Source: Echinometra lucunter
Lineage: Eukaryota > Echinodermata > Echinoidea > Camarodonta > Echinometridae
DNA length: 64,000 bases
NCBI GenBank assembly: GCA_029962745.1
Contig: CM057154.1
Location: 26,934,970-26,998,969, forward strand
Direction: 5' to 3'
The notes beneath the pieces are model-generated. The model was not told the DNA's origin. It saw nothing but the letters and a program-made list of their open reading frames with translations, and searched no databases. The translations under genes were made by a program, and so were the position numbers. Below, one piece after another: positions 56,970 through 64,000 of the stretch (within the stretch, counting starts at the first letter, position 1; each line of letters begins with the position of its first letter).

Positions 56970-59900
56970 AGAAGAAAAAGTGAAAAATATGGTGTCTTTG
57001 TCTTTGAGTCTCTAATTTTTTTTTTTTTTAGTGGGGAGTACATATGGAACTCTTTCGGAGCCTTTGCTCCTCATTGCCTTCCCATCTCAGTCAGAGTCAT
57101 GAGACCGAGACTCCAGTCCAGAGTTAAGTCTTTTTAAAATTAGTTTCTTAACCTGGCTCGACTCACACAGTCAGTAAGACTAGCCTTGAGAGACGTTACA
57201 TGGTGTTATACATGAATATCAGAATAACACCATGTAAGGCTAGGATGTCCACAGAAATTTTCTGTTTCGAGCTTCAGGTTTTTTTTCTGGATTTTTTTCA
57301 CATATTTGATAAGAATAATGTATCAGAATACACATGGTTAAATTTCAGCATTTTCCGACTTTTCTATCAAAAGATAGTCATTCAAAATAACAGCAATTTT
57401 CTGCCCCTTTTTGCCCATTTGCTCTGTAATATACACATGGGCAGGGATACCGTGCAAATAATGACGTTTATCAGACCATTACATTTTCAATTTTTATTTT
57501 TATGCAGGGCCTCATCAATGAAAAGATAGCCAAATGTATTCTCTTTCAGTTGATATAAGTTTTATACTGATTTGAAATTAGATCAACTTGTAAATTTTGA
57601 AAAATTGCCAAAAATGGCTAAAAATCAGCTTCCCATTCATTTTCAATGGGAAATACTCACTCGTTTCGTTAAATTTTGACAAGCAATAGCTATTTACTTT
57701 CTATTCCCTCTCAGAAACATTTCATGCAACATTATCAAAAAAGTAGATCAGAACTTCTCTATCAAAAATGATACCAAACATTTTGATATCAAAATAAGGA
57801 GATCAACATGAGGAATTGCACTGTGTAAAGGGCAAAAAACGGTCCACTTTTTGGTCACAGCTCAGCATGCTTTGGTACAGAAACTGAAATCTGCTGCGGA
57901 CACACTTAACGCCTCTCAAGGCTTAGGTAGTAAGACAGTAAAGTTAGTGTACTGCAGTGTAGAATGTAGTCTAGACTGTAGTGTGACATAAGAGGTCTAG
58001 ACCTTTTAGGACTTCACCCATTCTCAAGAAAGATACTCTCTACTCTCTCCTAATCTATCTCACCTCTTCATTTCTCAACCACCTCAACTTTCCCTAATTT
58101 CTACCTACGTTATGACTTCATTGAGATCTAACTTATGTGCATAGCATAGAATCTAGGCCAAGCAGCATAACATAGCATAGCAAACATGATTATGCACAGG
58201 TGGGACTTGATTTTGCCTCAGAGAAAAAAGGAAACGTAATAAGTAGGCAATTTTCATAGAATGAAACAAACACAAACAAACATTCATCAATTGATGTCAC
58301 CTGTTTGTATACGATGGCCCTAAAAAAACATAAGATGTTGATAATCAATCAAAAATGTGAGGCGAATGCTACTGAGCTACGACTCCCGAGTCAAATAACC
58401 GTTCACTAATTGTGTACGATCTCCATGACTAGGAATGTCGATGAATTCCGAAGACCATTCAGGATTCGATTGAAATGTGATAGTTAAGGTGTCTTCAAGG
58501 CAACAAAGAAGGTAATCGATGCTTTTACTAGAATCAGAACCTATGGTCAGAACCATTATAGAGACGAATATTTCAGTGTTCTATACATGTACGAACATCT
58601 CTGTGGACGTGGTCAGAACCAAGATCTATTCATGTTTTTCCAATATATGAACTGGAGAAATGATTTTCTAAGGAGTGGGGATTATAAAAAAAAATGGTAT
58701 TTTAGAAGAAAAAAAAAAAGGCATAATTATGGTAAATCTTGGTGGAAATTCTCAATGCACAACCTCCCTGTTCAGTGGCATATCTAGGATTTCATGGGGG
58801 GGGGGGAGGGTAGAGAGCATGCAAAGCGCACTCCCAAGGGGGGGATTGGTGCAGTTTCCCCCCCCCCCCCCATGTGATATTTCTTTGTTATTGTCCCTTG
58901 TCTGCTCCCGCTCTTCCTACGTTCTTTTACCTTTTGATCACGCTTTTTTTATTTGGGGGGGATTTGGGGGCCAGGCAAGGCCCCCATCGCCCTTCTGAAC
59001 ATTGTCAAGTTATTTGATCATTGACTTGACATTCTTGCGATTCTGTGTCACTGGCAGATTTGGGGTAGAGGCACAATTGACCCGACAATTTCAAAAAGTA
59101 TTTTTAAAAATATGTTGACATTTAGTGTGCTGAAAAGCCGCCCTAAGAAAGGCTAAAAAGGTACATCTTTAGGGGGTTGGTCAAAATTATAACAAAAGAA
59201 CTTTTAGCCACAATTTTTTCACTCCTTTTCTCCCTTTTACTGGACTCTCTCTATCTCTCCCTCTATATTTCTTTCAAACACCTTTCTCCCTCTACCTCTT
59301 TCTCCCTCCCTCTCTCTCTCTCCCTCCCTCTCTCCCTCTCTCTCTCACTCCCTCTCTCTCCCTCTCTCTCTCACTCCCCCTCTCTCCCTCTCTCTCACTC
59401 CCTCTCTCACCACTGTAGATTTCAAAGAAAGGATGGATAAGTGAATGTTTAATGTTATTTTTTTTTTCTTGCATCAGCATACCTTACAAAATTTAATTTT
59501 CATAGGAACAATTCACATACAATATTACTGGAACACAAACTTTTAGAAAGTCTAAATATTTATCGTGTTTAGACCATAGACAAATCAAGTAGTATAGACG
59601 AAAAGGTAACATGAGCGGAAATGCCTCATTTGCATATAAAGTACTGCATCATCAGCATTCAGTGGAAACGTATTTGTGCTGCACCCCTTAGGTAACATTT
59701 CATTGCCTCCCAAAGCCCCCAAAACGATTCAATATCAAGAATCGATATCAGTTCATGCATTATATAAAGCAGATTTGACCTTATGTTATGCGCATGCGTT
59801 ACACTGATCCTGATTTCTTGCTTTCACTGCGCACTTATCACATATGCACCTGGGGCCGGGAGCATCTAATAAAATTTGGGGCTTCGGGAGGCCTTCAAAT

Positions 59901-61100
59901 GTTCCAGCATAATGGCGGAGGTTTAGGGGCTTGGTTAAAACAAACACACCGTGGCTTTGGAATGACTGGCAAAACTTACTGGCAGGAGAAAAAACATTGA
60001 GCAGCCTCTAGGCCTCTTAATCTGCATATACATGTGTGTATATCCTTACACAGAGAGAAACTTAAAGTGATTACACAATGGTTAAAAAAATTTTGATATA
60101 TGATCGAGAATAAAATTCTAAGAACAATAACATTAGAAATTTCATGATTTTCAATCAAAATCAATGCATTTTGGCAAATTATTTGAGATTAATCAAGGGT
60201 TGACCTAAAAATTTGAGTACGAGGTATGACGTAGATGTGGTTACCTAGCTTCGCGCATTGCAGTTGTGACGCGCGCTAGATTGTACAAAATATATTATAC
60301 CTTGCGTGCATTTTGCTAGAATTGCTCGACAATGTAACCACAATGACGTCACTGTGGGTACCCAATTAAAGCTGGGACACAGCTAAGGGGCCCAAAACAG
60401 GCTGAAATCTTACCACATTTTGGGTTTTTCTTGGCAACATGATTTTTTGAAACTTTAGGCAGATAATTTTCTGCTAATAAAATCATGCTCTTTTAAATGA
60501 AGGAACATTATTTCAGCACTGGATACCCCTTTAAGTAATCATTAATCTCTGATTTTACTTGAGATATTAGTTAACTACATGTAAATGTTGACTAAATGAT
60601 GCATATATGCATGTATCAGCACATTTTTAAAACTATTTCAATACATTGACTTTCACAAATTTATTTTTGTGCATATAATCCAAAGATCACACTTTTCCAT
60701 TTTTTAACAAATTGTTTGCACAATTCTTTTCTTTCATATACCCTACATCATATTTTCGACCACTATCTGAAAATGATATTCTAGTGAATTTACTATCAAT
60801 TACATATATATTTCATTTTTAAAAACTGCCTCCCAAAATGCCTGGTCTCCTGAGGGGAAAAATTCATTACGCATCCATTATAATAAAATTAATATTCATA
60901 AGCAACAAGAATATATTTAATACCATGAATCTAAAACGTTTACATTACCATCAGCTGTGCACCCAAATTCTGTTCAATATCATTTGAACTGTCAAGGTCT
61001 AGCACAGTACAACTTGTTAAAACCAGGACCTTAGACCATGAAAATTACCCTTTTTTCTTCAGGTATCTCATATAATATCTGAGTTCTTGATAAATGGATT
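56970..61100. other. Intergenic, repeat-rich stretch
   Basis: No supported gene between CCDC157 and TXNDC17. Contains G/C-run repeats (58796-58872, 58955-58985), CT-rich DNA (59214-59412) and generic AT-rich sequence. A TGACGTCA at 60344-60351 lies in GC-richer repeat-like sequence with no gene following. Confidence 0.45.
59214..59412. repeat. CT-rich microsatellite
   Basis: Degenerate (CTCTCC)n and (CT)n. Confidence 0.85.
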
Positions 61101-61104
61101 CCAC

Positions 61105-61110
61105 TTTATT
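61105..61110 (-). promoter_or_regulatory. Poly(A) signal of TXNDC17
   Basis: AATAAA on the minus strand, 83 bp after the stop codon at 61193. Confidence 0.55.
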
Positions 61111-61192
61111 TCAAGGATCATACCATTCATATGTCTATAAGGGCAATCATGACAGTCCACTGAATATTTAATGCCAAGGCATACAGGATTCA

Positions 61193-63447
61193 TCAATTTT
61201 CATCGAAGAACATCTGGACCAGCTCAGACTTGGAACATTCCTCCTCAACGAGTCTCTTGGGCTGGGAGAGGTGATAGAGTTGCAAAAGAACAGAAAGATA
61301 GACAGAAAGATGAAAAGAAATGAAGAGTAAAATGAAGAGGTCAGTGTGTGTGTGTGTGTGAATGCGTGTGAGGGTGTGTGTGTGAGGGAAATAGAAGGGA
61401 GGGAAAGAGAGAGTGAAGCAATTGAGGAGAAAGACAATGTGATAAAAAGAATAAAAACCCTCCATATCACTGTTGTCATACACTATCAAGAAACTTTAGG
61501 CTCCTAACTTCCACATACATGTAATATTAAATGCATCAGTACTGAATAGTAATAATCTTTACATGTCTTCATTTGATTTATATTACATGATCATTCTTAT
61601 GCAAACATGAGACAAAAACAGTACCTATTAAACAGTTCACTCCTACATTCTAATCAAATGATTGGTAGCCATGCAGGAAATGAAATGTCCATTCCCACAA
61701 AGTGGGACAAATGGACTTTAAACACTGATGATGTTTGAGCAGTCAAATGGAATTCATTTTTAAGTCTTTCACACCTTTTTTTACCTGATATTTGATGTAA
61801 CTTAATCATATCAAATTACATAAGGTACATAATAGATGTCTGACCTACATGCAGACGGACTATAAAAGATTGAGAAGATAATATATTAATACTTACTGTG
61901 TTCCATTGTAAAAGAGTAGGAACACCAGTCAGTCTCAGTTTAGGATGTGTGCGATATTTGTTGGTTTGGTCCTTCCAGCTGAAATGATAGAATTTTCACA
62001 CTTTAATATGAGAATGTCTTTTCTGTGACCCGTAATAAATGTGCAAATCCTGTACGAGAACCAACAATGCACTACTTCAAATTGGCAACAAGGAAGGGTT
62101 TCAAACTTTCAATAAATCAAGAATAATAAAAGGAAATATCAGGGTAATAATTCAAGGGAAAATCTATCATCAGTATATCAACTAAGGACTTCTTTGTGTT
62201 TCTCAATTATTTCGTACACTGCAGTAAGACAAAATGGAGCATAATTAAGTAGCAGAAAACCCTTAATATTCTCAAATTTTACTTCTGTATTACATTTACA
62301 AAACAAAAATCACTAATTAGTTGACTAACCCTATAGTTCCAGGAATTCAAATTTCCTCTTAAAGTCAAAAAGACATTACATCTATGCAATTTATCCCTTA
62401 ATACTAACAAACTAAGGAAAATGTAGATTGCAAATTAATCATTATAAATTTCAAAGGAGATTCTTGATCACAGAAACTATATGGCATTTCAACAGTAATT
62501 AGTGATTTGCCTTGAACCTGAAACACCTTTAAGTTTTGATATCACAGATGTATCTAGTCTCCGAGCACAAAGCACATGCTCTATTAAATACACCACCAGC
62601 CAGTCCACATCCCTCTTGCTTGCTTCACAAACTCTGACCCTGAAGCATAGACTGATATTTCATTCAATCAAGTTCTCATTCTCTCTCCAGCAAATCTGAC
62701 TAATTTGTCATCACAAGAAGCCCATTAAATAGCAAATCTATGAATTCAAAATTATATTCAAGATCAAGAAAAAAATAGTGACTTTTAATTAGGATGAATG
62801 CCAGGGCATTAAGTTAGAGCATCAGAGTGCTTCTGACGCTCCAGTTATAACAGAGCATGATGTTGGACTGTCAGAATGCCCCTGAAGTTCCAGTTACACC
62901 AGAGCATCTGACATGCTGGATTTTCAGAAGTGGCCCCTAAAGCTCCAGTTAACACCAAGGGGGTGTTTCACAAAGACTAAGATTGACTAAAATCGCACTT
63001 TACTATGGCTGGCCAATTCATGCCACTGTTTTCTATCGCCATGGATCTCTCAAAGGATTTGCAAATCATGCTCACAAATCTGAGAATTGACAATTTTTTT
63101 ATAGTTCACTGATGAAGAAAACAAAAAAATGTAAATTCTTCAAATTTGTGACAATGATTTGCACATCCCTTCAAAGACCAACGTGAAAGCAAACAGTGGC
63201 ATGAATGGCCTGCCATAGTTCAGAGTGATTTGAGTCAATCTTTGTGAAACATCCTCTAGAGCATCAGATTGCCCCTGAAACTTCAGTTAACACCAGAGCA
63301 TCAGATTGCACCTGAAGCTCCAGTTAACACCAGAGAATTATGGTGGAGATATATGAGCAAATTACCTAGTCCTGTCTCCTACAGAGCAATAGATAAAGAC
63401 AGCATCCTCAGGTGCTGCTGCTAGACCCTTCTCAATAACTGGTTCCG
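61193..63447 (-). CDS. TXNDC17: TXNDC17 (TRP14), last three coding exons (partial)
   Basis: Minus-strand exons 63447-63366, 61978-61897 and 61261-61193 join in phase. The product reads (A)EPVIEKGLAAAPEDAVFIYC, then SVGDRTSWKDQ, then LRLTGVPTLLQWNT, then PKRLVEEECSKSELVQMFFD and EN-stop. This matches the C-terminal two thirds of the thioredoxin-domain protein 17 family, including the cis-proline loop GVPT. The N-terminal exon(s) with the WCPDC-type active site were not found before the window end and should lie beyond 64000. TXNDC17 is a cytosolic thioredoxin-like disulfide and cystine reductase fed by thioredoxin reductase (family knowledge). Confidence 0.92.
61340..61386. repeat. (GT)n-rich tract in TXNDC17 intron
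   Basis: Short GT microsatellite with interruptions. Confidence 0.8.
62810..63340. repeat. Minisatellite in TXNDC17 intron, split by a MITE
   Basis: Units of roughly 37-60 bp with 'gagcatcag(a/t)', 'tgcccctgaag' and 'ctccagttaacacca' occur at 62815-62957 and continue at 63258-63340. The MITE at 62958-63257 sits between the two halves. Confidence 0.65.
62958..63257. mobile_element. ~300-bp MITE with GGTGTTTCACAAAGA ends
   Basis: AGGGGGTGTTTCACAAAGAC at the left; the complement of AGAGGATGTTTCACAAAGAT at the right, with longer imperfect pairing inside ('actttactatggctggccaattcatgccactgtt' region against its complement at 63196-63230, including 'gtggcatgaatggcc'). Confidence 0.8.
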
Positions 63448-64000
63448 CTACAGAGGGATATAAAAGAGAGGAGATCGAGAATTGATTAGCAGAAAACTTC
63501 ACAGCAGTTATCCTTATCTGTATATACAGTGTATGTGCAGTTTTTAAACTTCTACTTCTACTTCTACAGGAATACTCCATAGGATCCATAAGTCAGGATG
63601 TAATGCAGAAGAAATAGAGTTGAATGCTTGTTGGTGTTTATATGAAGATTGGTATGTGTACACAATTATTATATAATTTATATATTTGTTCCAAATAATG
63701 CAAACTTGCCAACTGGTACATATATGTATGTTTTTCAAACACAAAGAGAAATCATTGTTGGATATATGTAAAATAATATAAGGCAATATTTTTCCTTATT
63801 CTTGTATTTTTAGTGGATATGACTTGCCACAAAATTACTCCTCTTATACAGAACAAATAAACCATTAAATCTACTGAACAAAAAACCACACAAAAACAAA
63901 ACATAAGTATTTTACAGATTTAACTTAGTAATCTAAAATTTTGCAACCAACTCAATTCAAGTGAATTCAATTTTTAACAAATTCCCGGCGTAGACCCAAC
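63448..64000. other. TXNDC17 intron, right edge of window
   Basis: No exon with thioredoxin active-site similarity is seen. AT-rich intronic sequence. Confidence 0.5.

Noticed and set aside
60344..60351. TGACGTCA (CRE) site
   Set aside because: No gene start nearby; lies in generic repeat-like intergenic DNA.

Overview
This is a eukaryotic (animal) genomic window: AT-rich, intron-rich, and dense in transposon remnants, tRNA-derived SINEs, homopolymer C/G runs and CT/GA or trinucleotide microsatellites. No bacterial-type operons, phage or CRISPR loci are present. Protein matches (ZSWIM7, OGFOD2, CCDC157, TXNDC17) are all of conserved animal genes. The gene complement and the SINE tails of the type 'tgtcctttggcaagaca' and 'gcccttgagcaaggca' fit a marine invertebrate deuterostome, most likely an echinoderm such as a sea urchin. 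That placement is an inference, because no search was possible.

Layout. 1-6.9 kb: repeats. A tandemly duplicated block has one copy split by a ~3.3 kb insertion, which itself contains a 1.75 kb element with 8-bp target duplications and a 50-bp minisatellite. 6.9-14.4 kb (minus): a three-exon gene for a small single-pass receptor with a TNFR-like cysteine-rich repeat; its introns hold MITEs and a 1 kb element with internal repeats. 14.4-18.6 kb: repeats, a long CT tract, a pogo-like MITE and a tRNA-SINE. 18.6-22.5 kb (minus): ZSWIM7, six coding exons. 22.5-23.1 kb: divergent promoter region. 23.1-32.6 kb (plus): OGFOD2, seven coding exons. 33-38 kb: repeats. 38.15-40.37 kb (plus): a three-exon gene for an unrecognised 413-residue protein behind a CRE/CCAAT promoter. 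44.0-53.3 kb (minus): CCDC157, twelve coding exons. 53.3-61 kb: repeats, including a transposon nested in a transposon. 61.2-63.4 kb (minus): the last three coding exons of TXNDC17; its 5' exons lie beyond the window.

The most notable observation is in OGFOD2. Coding exon 3 is interrupted by a 2,488-bp hAT-type element (TAGGGCTGT...ACAGCCCTA ends, 8-bp target duplication TTACAACC) carrying a large internal tandem array. Removing the element and one copy of the duplication leaves an exon of exactly 111 nt (37 codons) that continues the family sequence in frame, so this assembled allele looks like a recent knockout insertion upstream of an otherwise intact catalytic domain. Other points of interest are a decayed second copy of the zinc-finger-coding segment in the CCDC157 3' flank, a uORF that stops two bases before the OGFOD2 start codon, and a family of CCCGGGGG-ended elements with 8-bp target duplications.

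Exon coordinates were set by hand from splice consensus (AG/GT), phase continuity and family resemblance. Every multi-exon model was checked for phase across all joins.
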